From the IMG/VR virus record IMGVR_UViG_3300030685_000004, positions 1 through 52,479 of that record: 52,479 bases of DNA. One strand, given 5' to 3'. This DNA is from a virus. This document shows positions 1 through 8,867 of the stretch, piece after piece; position 1 is the first letter of the stretch; each line of letters opens with the position of its first letter. Below the pieces are notes generated by a model. The model was not told where the DNA came from. It searched no databases and was given only the letters and a program-made list of their open reading frames with translations. The position numbers were made by a program, and so were the translations under genes.

Positions 1-127
1 CCTGAAAGAAACTACGAAATAACACCAATTCCTGGAAGAAATGGAGAATTAACATTAGACCGAGGTGGTTATAAAAATGTTAACCGTTCATACCAGATAG
101 CGATCGGTGCTGTTGGAGGGGACTTTA
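1..127 (+). repeat. Terminal direct repeat, left copy
   Basis: Identical to 52353-52479. The length of exactly 127 bases equals a common assembler k-mer, so this is most likely a circular-assembly overlap rather than a physical terminal repeat. Confidence 0.9.
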
Positions 128-636
128 CGACTCTAGCAAATAAGATTTCAAAGTGGCTTCATTCTGGTTCAGGATATGCCCGACTTGAGGATTCATATGA
201 ACCTGATCATTACAAGTTAGCAACCTACTCAGAAGATGGATCTATATCGAACATACTTCAACAGGCAGGTAGACTCACAATAAACTTCAACCGTAAACCT
301 CAAAGATTTTTAAAGACGGGGGATACAAAGAGTATAATAACAATACCAACTACTTTAGTTAACCCAACTGACCAATCAGCATTACCGATAATAACAGTAA
401 AGGGTTCAGGTGCTGGAGTACTACATGTTGGAAGTTATGTTGTAACAATATCTGACATTATAAATTATATTGATCTAAACAGTGATATAGAAGAAGCATA
501 TAATGGTATCATTAACTTAAATGGATATATTACATTAAGCAATGGATTCCCTAAACTAATTCCTGGGGATAATCTAATCTCCTTTTCAGGGGGAATAACA
601 TCAGTCGAAGTACTGCCTAAATGGTGGACGATATGA
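1..636 (+). CDS. Distal tail protein (Dit), 3' part; gene continues from 52275
   Basis: This is the C-terminal part of a siphovirus distal tail protein. The window starts in frame at codon 27, and the first 26 codons lie at 52275-52352. The joined gene is 714 nt (237 aa). Near the N-terminus the protein reads IPGRNGELTLDRGGY, the usual 'ipGRnG.l..d.G.y' signature of the Sipho_tail (Dit) family. Dit forms the hexameric hub between tail tube and tip, and the gene sits between the tape measure and the tail-associated protein as expected. The TGA stop (634-636) overlaps the ATG of the next gene (633), so the two are probably translationally coupled. Confidence 0.88.
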   Translation, partial: PERNYEITPIPGRNGELTLDRGGYKNVNRSYQIAIGAVGGDFTTLANKISKWLHSGSGYARLEDSYEPDHYKLATYSEDGSISNILQQAGRLTINFNRKPQRFLKTGDTKSIITIPTTLVNPTDQSALPIITVKGSGAGVLHVGSYVVTISDIINYIDLNSDIEEAYNGIINLNGYITLSNGFPKLIPGDNLISFSGGITSVEVLPKWWTI

Positions 637-2288
637 TTACGTTATTTCCATCAAGTGCAACCACATTTACTACTAATGGTTTGGGAAGTCTTAATGAGTC
701 CATATCTTGTATTGTAACTGAAGAAAAAAATGGAGAGTTTGAATTAGAACTAGAATATCCTATAATAGGAAGGCGATATTCTGACTTAGAGTTACGAAGG
801 ATCATACTAGCAAAACCTAATCTGTACGACGATCCACAACCATTCCGAATATACAATATATCTAAGCCAATGGATGGCATCATAACAGTTAGTGCTCACC
901 ATATAAGCTATGACTTAACCGGATATCCAGTATCACCATTTACTGGTAGTTCCATATCGATTTCCTTAGCAAACATGAAAATAGCATCGACATTAACCTG
1001 TCCTTTTACGTTCGTAACAAATTCAGAAGTAGTTGCAGATCTACAAGTCATTAAGCCTGTTAGTATAAGGTCCTTATTAGGTAACGAAATCATTGGTACC
1101 TATGGAGGAGACTATGAGTTTGATAAGTACGCAGTTAAACATCATGCTGATAGAGGCTTTAACCGAGGAGTCTCTATTCGCTATGGTAAGAACCTATTAG
1201 ACCTAAAACAGGAAGAGAATTGTGCTGCTGTTTATACAGGAGTATATCCTTTCTGGTATTCTGAAGCAGATGGTCTTATTCAACTTACAAATAAAATAGT
1301 AAATGCAATAGGTACTTATGACTTTGATAGGATATTTCCTTTAGACCTATCATCATCCTTTTCGGAAGTACCAACAGAAACTGAATTAAGAGCAGCGGCC
1401 AATGAATTTATGGTAACTAATAATATAGGGATTCCAAAGGTATCAATTGATGTATCATTCATGCAACTAACACAATCTGAAGAGTATAAAGATTTTGCTA
1501 TTCTAGAGACAGTTAAGTTATGCGACTATGTCAATGTAGAATTTCCTATAATGGGTGTTAGTGCAGTTGCTAAATGTATAAAAACTATCTATGATGTACT
1601 TACTAAAAGATATGAGAACATAGAACTTGGCGAGGCTAAATCTAATATTGCTCGTACTATTGCTGATGGATTTCAATCCGCTTCACAAAAGATTGCTGAG
1701 ATCAATACTTACTTTAGTAAAGAAGTAGATACAATCAAAATAGGACTAGCTGATATTGACTTTGCCATGGTTAACAAAGTTGATACTGAGGAATTAGAAG
1801 CAGGTTATGCTCATCTTGTAAACGGATATATAGATTTGGCTCAAATCGGAGACGCAACAATAGGACATGCTAAGATTGCCAATGCTGCGATAGAGACAGC
1901 CAACATTAAGGTTGGAGCAATAACAACCGCCTTATTAGGTACGGCTGCAGTAGATACAGCACAAATAAAAGATGGTAGTATTACTGATGCTAAAATCGTA
2001 GACTTAACTGCTAATAAGATCACTGCTGGAACTATCGATGCTTCTGAAATTGATGTTATTAACTTGCATGCAGTAAATATAACCGTTGGTACAATCAATG
2101 GCGTACAGATTACAAATGGTGCCATATCATCAACTAAATTAGGGACAGGTGCCGTTACAACAGCAAAAATTGCAGTAGGTGCAATAACTGTAGATAAGAT
2201 AGCAGCAGGAACTATTACTGGTGATAAACTAGCATTGGGAACAATAGCAGCACAAAATCTAAATGTCACAAGTCATATGCTGTATTAA
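633..2288 (+). CDS. Tail-associated / tail-tip protein with C-terminal repeats
   Basis: The N-terminal ~370 residues resemble the phage minor structural / prophage endopeptidase tail family: a start like MITLFPS, then an 'AHHISYDL' segment, the usual Tal position after Dit. No catalytic motif could be assigned. The last ~150 residues are imperfect 'A-x-I-x-x-A-x-I-x-x-G' repeats that continue in the next two proteins. The C-terminus is HMLY, almost the same as HMLF in the next gene. I chose ATG 633 (ATGA overlap, GGTGGA eight bases upstream) over the in-frame ATG at 621. It probably forms the tail tip and connects to the fibres. Confidence 0.8.
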   Translation: MITLFPSSATTFTTNGLGSLNESISCIVTEEKNGEFELELEYPIIGRRYSDLELRRIILAKPNLYDDPQPFRIYNISKPMDGIITVSAHHISYDLTGYPVSPFTGSSISISLANMKIASTLTCPFTFVTNSEVVADLQVIKPVSIRSLLGNEIIGTYGGDYEFDKYAVKHHADRGFNRGVSIRYGKNLLDLKQEENCAAVYTGVYPFWYSEADGLIQLTNKIVNAIGTYDFDRIFPLDLSSSFSEVPTETELRAAANEFMVTNNIGIPKVSIDVSFMQLTQSEEYKDFAILETVKLCDYVNVEFPIMGVSAVAKCIKTIYDVLTKRYENIELGEAKSNIARTIADGFQSASQKIAEINTYFSKEVDTIKIGLADIDFAMVNKVDTEELEAGYAHLVNGYIDLAQIGDATIGHAKIANAAIETANIKVGAITTALLGTAAVDTAQIKDGSITDAKIVDLTANKITAGTIDASEIDVINLHAVNITVGTINGVQITNGAISSTKLGTGAVTTAKIAVGAITVDKIAAGTITGDKLALGTIAAQNLNVTSHMLY

Positions 2289-2300
2289 GGGGGATTATTA

Positions 2301-3575
2301 ATGAGTAAAAAACGCACAAGTAAGAACATGAGAAAAAATATTAAGACATCAATTGAGGGTGCCTTGGAAGGAAAACTCCAAAGCATTCTACACGACATTG
2401 AATATAGACTCGATTGTCTGTATCAGAAATCAGAGCAGAATTTAACAGGTATGGCTATGAAATTAGGAAGTAGAGACTTGAACTTAGCAAAACATCAGTT
2501 AGATGGATATACTATTACAGATAATACACCTACTGGATCAATTGCCTGGACATCATGTAATGTTGTTTATAAGGGGACTAACTATCCTATTACGAATGGT
2601 GCTACTGCATTGAAATTTGTATACTGGACATTAGCTCAAGTAGACAAAACTATATTCTTAACTAGTAATACTAAACCAACACTTGGTGAGGATGATGTTC
2701 TTGTATTTATAAATGATGGTGGAATACACAGTACTGTAATGGATACATTCAAATCTGGTTATGCAATGCTTGATGGTTCTATAACTGGAAGTGAAATAAA
2801 AGCCGCATCAATAGCAGGAGCAAATATAGTAGCAGGTGGAGTAGGAACTACTCAAATAGCTAGTGGAGCAATAACATCAACTTTAATTGGTGCAGATGCA
2901 GTAACAACAGCTGCAATAGCTACAGGAGCAGTTACAAGTACTGAACTAGGAGCGGGAGCAGTAGTTGCAGCGGCAATAGGAACTGGTGCAGTAGGGACTA
3001 CAGCTTTAGCAGCAAATGCAGTTGACGGAACAAAGATAGCCACGGGTGCTGTTGCAACAGCCAATCTAGCAGCAAATGCCGTAGATGCTACTAAACTAGC
3101 AAATGGTGCTGTAGGAGCCACTCAGATAGCTACTGGTGCTGTCGGAGCCACTCAATTGGGAACAGGTGCAGTAACCACTATTAAAATAACAGCAGGAGCA
3201 GTTGACTCAGCAGCACTAGGAGCAAATGCGGTAACCACTGCTAAACTAGCCCTGACCTCTGTAGATTCAACCATCTTAGCAGCAAATGCGGTAACCTCTG
3301 CTAAGATAGCCACGGGTGCTGTTGCAACAGCCAATCTAGCAGCAAATGCCGTAGATGCTACTAAACTCGCAAATGGGGCAGTTGGTACAACTCAATTAGC
3401 AGCTAATGCTGTAGATAGTACAAAACTAGCAAATGGTGCAGTTGGTAGTACACAGATAGCTACGGGTGGTGTGGCAACTGGTAACCTAGCAGATGCAGCA
3501 ATCACAGGCGTCAAAATAGGAGCAGGAGCAGTTGCGGCAGATAAGTTAAATACCGCCATGCACATGTTATTTTAA
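2301..3575 (+). CDS. Repeat-rich tail fibre protein
   Basis: 424 aa. Residues 1-60 are basic and helical. A globular module follows (~65-150; 'G-T-N-Y-x-I-x-(N/D)-G' and 'VYWT') and recurs at the start of the next protein. The rest is about 22 tandem ten-residue units of the type A-V-(T/D)-(S/T)-(T/A)-K-(I/L)-A-x-G, expected to form a slender beta-structured shaft. Two 65-bp stretches in the shaft (3033-3097 and 3303-3367) are identical and exactly 90 codons apart, showing recent in-frame duplication. It ends MHMLF. RBS GGGGG at 2290. Likely part of the receptor-binding fibre. Confidence 0.75.
   Translation: MSKKRTSKNMRKNIKTSIEGALEGKLQSILHDIEYRLDCLYQKSEQNLTGMAMKLGSRDLNLAKHQLDGYTITDNTPTGSIAWTSCNVVYKGTNYPITNGATALKFVYWTLAQVDKTIFLTSNTKPTLGEDDVLVFINDGGIHSTVMDTFKSGYAMLDGSITGSEIKAASIAGANIVAGGVGTTQIASGAITSTLIGADAVTTAAIATGAVTSTELGAGAVVAAAIGTGAVGTTALAANAVDGTKIATGAVATANLAANAVDATKLANGAVGATQIATGAVGATQLGTGAVTTIKITAGAVDSAALGANAVTTAKLALTSVDSTILAANAVTSAKIATGAVATANLAANAVDATKLANGAVGTTQLAANAVDSTKLANGAVGSTQIATGGVATGNLADAAITGVKIGAGAVAADKLNTAMHMLF
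3033..3097 (+). repeat. 65-bp direct repeat in tail fibre, copy 1
   Basis: Exact match to 3303-3367, 270 bases (90 codons) downstream, in the same reading frame. It shows recent duplication within the fibre shaft. Confidence 0.9.
3303..3367 (+). repeat. 65-bp direct repeat in tail fibre, copy 2
   Basis: Second copy of the 3033-3097 repeat. Recombination between the two would delete or add nine shaft units. Confidence 0.9.
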
Positions 3576-3599
3576 ACATTTTAGGACTGAGGTGAGGAT

Positions 3600-6065
3600 A
3601 TGGCTTATACAATAGAAAACAATCTACCAAGTGCTGGGTGTATAAGATGGACAAATCTACATATGCAATATTTAGGAACCAATTATACAATTGTGGATGG
3701 ATATACTAATTATATCTATGTATATTGGACACCAGCTACCCCAACAACTCTTGTAGTGTCAAATACATTCCCAACTCTTGGTGTAAATGATTGTCTTATT
3801 TTCTTAAATAAAAGTGGAACAGCCGTTGTAGTACCTTCTGCCACAGTTCTAAATGGTGACCTAATAGTTCCAGGTAGTATTGTAGCTAATGCTATTGCTG
3901 CCAATACTATTACGGGAGATAAACTATTAGCAGGTACTATAACTGCAACTCAAATAGCAGCAGATGCAATAACTGCAAATCAAATAGCTACAGGGGCAGT
4001 AACCGCCGATTCATTAGCCGCGAATGCTATAGGTGCAGGAGCCATAGCAGCAGATGCTATAACATCAGACAAAATAGTAGCGGGCGCCATAACTACAGCC
4101 AAGATAGCAGCAAATGCAATAACCTCTAACGAAATCGAAGCAGGTACTATACAGGCCAGTGATATAAAATCATCAACTATAACAGCTACTCAGATAGCAG
4201 CAGGCACGATAACAGCAGCAAAAATAGCAACTGGAACCATAACAACCACTCAGTTGGCATCCACAGTTGGTGCTGGATTGGATATATCAAGTAATACTAA
4301 TATTACATCAAGGGCTACTAAGACCGAAATGGCTAAGTACGTAGGGTCCAGAGGCGAAAATCTAGTAACAAATGGCACCGGATTGCTTGGAACAAATCAA
4401 AATTTTAGTTCATTTCTATTTAGTGGACTAGACGCCTATGGAGCAAGCGGATCATTTAAGAGTGGGGATTATCAAGCTGGATATAGTATTGATGAATTGA
4501 TCCCAGTAAACCCAGATAAAAATTATAGATTTGGTTTCTATGGAAAGACAAACCCCTATGTTGGGGCGCACTACTATGGAACTGTATCTTGTTTTGATGC
4601 TGATGGTAATGGAATATCTCCCGACCATACTATGCATATAGGGTCTCTTGCCACATTGACACAAGATTTAAAAGCAGGAGATACGGTCATGAAATTATCT
4701 ACAACTGCGGGTTGGAACAATGCAGGAAATGGATATCAACGAGGGTTAATAGCATGGAATTATGTAAATAGTTTCGGTTATCTATATCCACCAGAAACAT
4801 ATAGTAGAAATACTTATGGTGACTATACATTAGGACTTTGGTCTGCAGGAGGTATAGTTGATGGTACTACCATTAATTTAAGGGTCCCTTGGTCTGGAGC
4901 TACAATACCTTCAGGTACATCTGTAAGTAATAAAAGTTCAGGAGGAACCTACAAATATCCAACTAATTGTAGTGGAATTGCAATCCCAAATGTATGGACT
5001 CCATATACAGGAGTTATAGGAACAACAGATTTAAGTGGAACAAGTTATGGTAATAAGTTTCATCCAGGTACGGCTGCTATAAAAATAGGTTGGTTAATAA
5101 ATCGAGATATTGCTGGGTCTACAGTATGGTTATCTAATATAAGTTTCAATATTGACTTAGCTATACAAGCTGATTTAGATGCTGCTGTAACTAGAATATC
5201 TACGGCTGAAACAAAAATAACACCAGCAGCAATAGTATCCACAGTTAGAACATCAACAGAATATGTTAATGACCTGGGCGAGAAACAGACAGTTGCTCAA
5301 GTTAAGTCGACAATAGAACAGACACCGGCAAGTGTATTGATAGGATTCAATGCTATAAATCCAAATGTCCAAAATTCCGCGGCGGGTGAATTCATAGTAT
5401 CAAATGCCAAATTCCGTATGAAAAATGCAGCAGCAAAGGATGTATTTTATGTGGAGACTGGTGGTCTAACTGCTAATGATGCAGGATATGTAGCATATGA
5501 CCCAGATGGTAAAACCAATGGTGGTACTCAGTTCCTTGGACATGAGATATTTAACATACCTGGCCAACCAGGCTCAGGACATGAATATGAACCTTTGTTC
5601 CTTGAATCTGATGGTAATGTCTATGTGAAGACTGCTACTATCGGTGGACATGGTGGACAATATGCTGATTTATATGCTAGGGATTTGAAACTTCAAGGCG
5701 TCTCGGGTTCATATGGAGGAGTATATTGTGCTGGAATATTAGTTGCTGATAAATCAGGAGCCGATATAATAGCACAGGGTTGGTCGGTTAATGGTAATAC
5801 AGTGCTAGGATATAAGAAGTATAGAAGTGGTCTTATAGAACAGTTCGGACGAAAGAGTGTTAGTGCTGCTGGCGGTACTGTTGATTTCCCAATAGTTTTT
5901 CCAACAGAGTGTATTGCTGTAATACCTGGAATAGACCCATCGGGGATGTATGCAACAAGTGCTAGATGTGATGTTAGACGAACAAATAGTTTTGATTGGT
6001 CTTCTTGGCAGGGTGGTACATCTATGTCAACTGGTTATATAACATTCTTCGCAACTGGTAATTAA
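3600..6065 (+). CDS. Tail fibre / receptor-binding protein
   Basis: 821 aa. Residues 1-85 repeat the globular module of the preceding fibre protein. Residues ~88-225 are 'A-x-x-I-A-A-(D/N)-A-I-T' shaft repeats. A large non-repetitive middle follows, rich in Gly, Tyr and Trp. The C-terminus (GLIEQFGRKSV... to ...STGYITFFATGN) resembles the gp53-like C-terminal tail fibre domain, with the usual 'FP..F' core. It probably carries the receptor-binding end. RBS GAGGTGAGG just before the ATG. It shares repeats with two upstream genes, so it could exchange sequence by recombination. Confidence 0.8.
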   Translation: MAYTIENNLPSAGCIRWTNLHMQYLGTNYTIVDGYTNYIYVYWTPATPTTLVVSNTFPTLGVNDCLIFLNKSGTAVVVPSATVLNGDLIVPGSIVANAIAANTITGDKLLAGTITATQIAADAITANQIATGAVTADSLAANAIGAGAIAADAITSDKIVAGAITTAKIAANAITSNEIEAGTIQASDIKSSTITATQIAAGTITAAKIATGTITTTQLASTVGAGLDISSNTNITSRATKTEMAKYVGSRGENLVTNGTGLLGTNQNFSSFLFSGLDAYGASGSFKSGDYQAGYSIDELIPVNPDKNYRFGFYGKTNPYVGAHYYGTVSCFDADGNGISPDHTMHIGSLATLTQDLKAGDTVMKLSTTAGWNNAGNGYQRGLIAWNYVNSFGYLYPPETYSRNTYGDYTLGLWSAGGIVDGTTINLRVPWSGATIPSGTSVSNKSSGGTYKYPTNCSGIAIPNVWTPYTGVIGTTDLSGTSYGNKFHPGTAAIKIGWLINRDIAGSTVWLSNISFNIDLAIQADLDAAVTRISTAETKITPAAIVSTVRTSTEYVNDLGEKQTVAQVKSTIEQTPASVLIGFNAINPNVQNSAAGEFIVSNAKFRMKNAAAKDVFYVETGGLTANDAGYVAYDPDGKTNGGTQFLGHEIFNIPGQPGSGHEYEPLFLESDGNVYVKTATIGGHGGQYADLYARDLKLQGVSGSYGGVYCAGILVADKSGADIIAQGWSVNGNTVLGYKKYRSGLIEQFGRKSVSAAGGTVDFPIVFPTECIAVIPGIDPSGMYATSARCDVRRTNSFDWSSWQGGTSMSTGYITFFATGN

Positions 6066-6075
6066 GGAGGAAAAT

Positions 6076-6423
6076 ATGAAGGTCTTCATGGATTATGACC
6101 ATACAACAGGAATAAGAACTGGATTTTACACAATAGATAATGAAGAGGATACAGCACCAGATACCGCCATATTAATTAGCGAAGAAGTATGGGGTTTGAT
6201 ACTATCTAGTAATAATGACTGTAAAGTTAGACTTGGTTTAAAAGGAGATACACTTAAAATGGGATTTTCTGATCTTATAATTGAGACGGAGATCCCACCA
6301 CCTCCTAAATCAGAGGCTGAGTTATTCAAGGAGAGTATTGCTGGTAAAACATTTAATTCATTAACTGATACTGAGATGTCAAAAATGATAAGGCTTATGG
6401 CTGAATCATTCGGATTAATGTGA
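6076..6423 (+). CDS. Small protein downstream of tail fibre
   Basis: 115 aa with RBS AAGGAGG. Acidic, with a proline run (IPPPPKSEAEL) at ~75 that separates a beta-rich N-terminal half from a helical C-terminal half. No membrane segment. Position directly after the fibre gene and before the lysis cassette suggests a fibre chaperone or tail accessory protein, but I recognise no family motif. Confidence 0.7.
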   Translation: MKVFMDYDHTTGIRTGFYTIDNEEDTAPDTAILISEEVWGLILSSNNDCKVRLGLKGDTLKMGFSDLIIETEIPPPPKSEAELFKESIAGKTFNSLTDTEMSKMIRLMAESFGLM

Positions 6424-6465
6424 CTGGCCCAGAAAAGAAGGACCGGTCCGTAAGGAGGACGGGTA

Positions 6466-6927
6466 ATGACAGATACACAGGTAGCAGAATATGTCAAATG
6501 TAGTAATGATATATGGTCTATGGAGGCTTATATCATGCATAATGAGGCAATGAGAGCGGCTGCTCGGAGGTTTAATGACGAAAGGGATCGTAGATATGCT
6601 GAGGTAAATGTCGAAAAGGAGAAGGCTTTGAAGATAAAAGAAACAGCCGATTTGGCAGCATTAAGCCTGGCCCGAGAAAGTCAGGTATATAAGGATCAGC
6701 AAGCAGATGTCATGCGAGAAAAGAATTTAGCAGCCAGTGGAATATATGCAACTAATGCGGACCTGGCAGGGGTGGTTGAGAAAATGGAGAAAACACTCAA
6801 ACCCATTATTGAGTTTGTCAATACCCAGCAAGGAGCTACAAAAGGTAATGAAATTACTTGGGGCAAAATATTCGCATCTATAGGCGCATTAGGTGTAATT
6901 ATAGGTATCATATTTAATTATTTATAA
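6466..6927 (+). CDS. Membrane-anchored lysis-module protein (holin-like or accessory)
   Basis: 153 aa. Residues ~10-115 are strongly charged and helical (probably coiled coil). One hydrophobic segment lies at the extreme C-terminus (~131-152, FASIGALGVIIGIIFNYL). This C-terminal anchor, placed just upstream of the amidase, matches small membrane proteins in Bacillota phage lysis modules. A classical holin is encoded at 8059, so this may be an accessory. RBS GGAGGA before ATG 6466. Confidence 0.65.
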   Translation: MTDTQVAEYVKCSNDIWSMEAYIMHNEAMRAAARRFNDERDRRYAEVNVEKEKALKIKETADLAALSLARESQVYKDQQADVMREKNLAASGIYATNADLAGVVEKMEKTLKPIIEFVNTQQGATKGNEITWGKIFASIGALGVIIGIIFNYL

Positions 6928-6940
6928 AAGGAGGAACAAT

Positions 6941-7798
6941 ATGTTTGAAATTATCGACATTAACGAGCTACTTAGAAGGTTAGCACAATACAATTATAAA
7001 GAAGGTCAGTTTCATCATACATGGTCGCCTAACAAGACAGCTTATGACGGTTCAGATGCAAGTGCACAGAGACTACAGCAGGGAATGAAAACATATCATA
7101 TGAATACTATGCATTGGAGTGATATCGGTCAGCATGTAACACTGTTGACGGACGGAAGATTTATAACGGGAAGACCGTTTGGTCAAACGCCAGCTAGCAT
7201 ACTCGGATATAACACAGGTGCATTCGCTTGTGAGACATTAGGCAATTTTGATGCTGGGTTTGAAGTACTTACAGGACCGCAGAAAGATAGTGCATTAAGA
7301 CTAGCCAAATACTTCGATGATAAGGGTCTATATTTCAGATTCCATCGAGAAAATGCCGCAAAAACATGCCCAGGTTCAGGAATTGATAAGGGCGTATTTA
7401 TGGCACAGGCAAGAGGTCAGGTTATGGCACCTTCGCCAGTATCAGTACATCCAGGAAATGAATTGGTAAGACAGTTACAGGAACTGGAATATGAAGCAGG
7501 TCTTAAAGGTAGTAATGGTAGTGTAATACATGTTGATGGCGTATGGGGCACTCAGACACAGTGGGCAGCACCTACACTCAAACTTGGTATTACAAAGACC
7601 AGACCCGATGCCATATGGATAGTTAAATTCCTTCAGAAGAGATTGTTGGCAATTGGATATCCACTTCCTAAATATGGTGCTGATGGAGACTATGGTGCTG
7701 AAACTGTAGAATGCATTAAATCATACCAGAGGGATCATTTCCTTGTTCCTGATGGAGTCGTTGGTTCAATTACTTGGACTAGATTGTTAGGGGTGTAA
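6941..7798 (+). CDS. Endolysin: N-acetylmuramoyl-L-alanine amidase with peptidoglycan-binding domain
   Basis: 285 aa. The N-terminal Amidase_2/PGRP domain has the expected zinc ligands: His25/His26 (QFHHTW), His135 (RFHRE) and Cys143 (TCPG). Residues ~195-285 fit a PG_binding_1 domain (AIGYPLPKYGADGDYG.ETVECIKSYQ). It cleaves the amide bond between MurNAc and the stem peptide and ends the infection by lysing the host wall. No signal peptide, so export depends on the nearby holin. RBS AGGAGG. Confidence 0.93.
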   Translation: MFEIIDINELLRRLAQYNYKEGQFHHTWSPNKTAYDGSDASAQRLQQGMKTYHMNTMHWSDIGQHVTLLTDGRFITGRPFGQTPASILGYNTGAFACETLGNFDAGFEVLTGPQKDSALRLAKYFDDKGLYFRFHRENAAKTCPGSGIDKGVFMAQARGQVMAPSPVSVHPGNELVRQLQELEYEAGLKGSNGSVIHVDGVWGTQTQWAAPTLKLGITKTRPDAIWIVKFLQKRLLAIGYPLPKYGADGDYGAETVECIKSYQRDHFLVPDGVVGSITWTRLLGV

Positions 7799-7799
7799 T

Positions 7800-8102
7800 A
7801 TGGAAAAAGGAAAATTCTTACAAGTTAATGAAGCAGAAATTGGAGATGACGTTCAAGTACCAGGAGTTCAGTTCTCCAAAGTAATAGTGATGTTAATTAT
7901 AATCATGAATATATGGTTTACAGTAGCAGTTCTTAGTGTATTTGCTAAGACAGGAGTTGAACCTACTTCATTAGTAGTAGCTTTCTTTGGTTTTACTACA
8001 GGTGAATTATGGCTTATGGCTACAATTAAAAAGACAAAAGTAAAGGGAGTTGCTATTAATGCCAATAACAAAAGCGGACTTGATCAGGAAATTAACAAGT
8101 AG
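7800..8102 (+). CDS. Small membrane protein of the lysis cassette (possible holin)
   Basis: 100 aa with two hydrophobic segments (~29-48 and ~57-77) and a charged C-terminus, a class II holin-like topology. The start lies two bases after the stop of the amidase gene. The end overlaps the next holin gene by 44 bp, so the two membrane proteins are probably made together and one may modulate the other. Confidence 0.65.
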   Translation: MEKGKFLQVNEAEIGDDVQVPGVQFSKVIVMLIIIMNIWFTVAVLSVFAKTGVEPTSLVVAFFGFTTGELWLMATIKKTKVKGVAINANNKSGLDQEINK

Positions 8103-8280
8103 GAAATTATGGTCTATGGTATGTGGAGTTACCACTTTAGTACTTACTGCTCGAGGAATGACCCCTGGTTCGGTAGAACAGATTGCATCGATCATAATGG
8201 CAGGTGGTGCAATTATAGCATATATATTTGCAGAAGCTTGGACGGACGTAGCCTATGCTCCAAAAGACACCATAGTATAA
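8059..8280 (+). CDS. Holin
   Basis: 73 aa from ATG 8059. A TTG nine bases upstream is in frame, but the AAAGGGAG site at 8042-8048 is better spaced from the ATG. The layout 'KLTSRKLWSM' plus a first membrane segment, a short polar turn (MTPGSVEQ) and a second membrane segment (IASIIMAGGAIIAYIFAEAW) matches small two-helix holins of Clostridia phages. It would permeabilise the membrane and release the amidase. The stop is followed directly by promoter element P1. Confidence 0.82.
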   Translation: MPITKADLIRKLTSRKLWSMVCGVTTLVLTARGMTPGSVEQIASIIMAGGAIIAYIFAEAWTDVAYAPKDTIV

Positions 8281-8310
8281 TCGCGAGAATAACATAGGTT
8301 ATAATGAAGG
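8281..8310 (+). promoter_or_regulatory. Promoter element P1
   Basis: TCGCG at 8281 and TATAAT at 8300-8305, then GAAGG. Spacing from TCGC to TATAAT is 19, as in the other copies. It starts right after the holin stop and drives the gene at 8337. Confidence 0.75.
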
Positions 8311-8336
8311 CAAAAACCTTGAAAGGGGAGAAGGAA

Positions 8337-8627
8337 ATGAAAAGATTTCGTAAAGATAAAAGGAATCCAATAACAAAGGAGGTAGATGAGATAATTAGTA
8401 TTATGGCTACTACAGATAGAGGTTCCGATAAATATAAGCAATTAGCTGGTAATTTAGAAACATTAATGAAGGTAAGGTCTAGTTATAAAGACCCATCCAG
8501 AGTTGATGTAAACACATTAGCAATAGTTGTAGGTAATTTATTGGGAATCGCTATTATAGTGGGATATGAGCAAAGTCATATCATCACCACCAAAGCATTA
8601 GGATTTGTTTTAAAGGGACGTGTGTAA
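8337..8627 (+). CDS. Conserved phage protein with membrane segment, unknown function
   Basis: 96 aa from ATG 8337 with GAAAGGGGAG at 8320-8329. The upstream ATG at 8304 belongs to the promoter's TATAATG and is not used as the start. The N-terminal half is basic and helical. A hydrophobic stretch (~60-77, LAIVVGNLLGIAIIVGY) precedes the C-terminus ALGFVLKGRV, which I recognise from small proteins of related gut phages. Own promoter (P1) and a terminator overlapping its stop. Confidence 0.75.
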   Translation: MKRFRKDKRNPITKEVDEIISIMATTDRGSDKYKQLAGNLETLMKVRSSYKDPSRVDVNTLAIVVGNLLGIAIIVGYEQSHIITTKALGFVLKGRV

Positions 8628-8647
8628 TACATGTCCTTCTCTTTTTT
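8616..8647 (+). terminator. Rho-independent terminator overlapping a stop codon
   Basis: GGACGTGT (8616-8623) pairs with ACATGTCC (8629-8636), one G.U pair. The loop contains the TAA stop of the upstream gene. A T-tract follows at 8642-8647. Confidence 0.75.
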
Positions 8648-8652
8648 GCCTA

Positions 8653-8682
8653 TCGCACAAATTACACAGCCTATAATGAAGA
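8653..8682 (+). promoter_or_regulatory. Promoter element P2
   Basis: TCGCAC at 8653 and ATTACACA, then TATAAT at 8672-8677, followed by GAAGA. It precedes a non-coding RNA rather than an ORF. Confidence 0.75.
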
Positions 8683-8807
8683 GATGATTATATGCGAACA
8701 GTATAATCTGAGAAAGGTGTTGTCCTTGAAGGTTTAGCTGATGGCTATCGAAATACGGAACAACTTAATGGTTAATGGTTGAGCCGCCTATCTCTTCTTT
8801 TTTTTTT
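8678..8807 (+). ncRNA. Structured small RNA with own promoter and terminator
   Basis: No ORF fits here. GAAGAGAT (8678-8685), starting at the first base after TATAAT, is perfectly complementary to ATCTCTTC (8790-8797), which is followed by ten T. Inside, GTTGTCC pairs with GGAACAAC around a TAGC/GCTA hairpin, and GGTT pairs with AGCC near the 3' end. The RNA would be ~120 nt, closed end to end. It has no T-loop signature, so it is not a tRNA. Function unknown. Confidence 0.65.
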
Positions 8808-8810
8808 GCC

Positions 8811-8840
8811 TCGCACAATTTACACACCCTATAATGAAAG
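8811..8840 (+). promoter_or_regulatory. Promoter element P3
   Basis: TCGCAC at 8811, TTTACACA, TATAAT at 8830-8835, then GAAAG. An upstream TTGCC at the end of the T-tract gives a weak -35 match. Confidence 0.77.
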
Positions 8841-8867
8841 ATATTTCAGAAAGGGGATTAGAATATT

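Noticed and set aside
1841-3334. Minus-strand open frames within the tail fibre repeats
   Set aside because: They are shadows of the Ala/Gly/Thr-rich repeat coding sequence, without start signals.
2850-3540. Regular ~30-bp repeats resembling a CRISPR array
   Set aside because: The repeats are in frame, degenerate and encode ten-residue shaft units. There are no unique spacers and no cas genes.
8304-8306. ATG of the TATAATG block as start codon (also at 9792)
   Set aside because: These ATGs belong to the repeated promoter element, and each gene has another ATG with a proper AAAGGGG site downstream.
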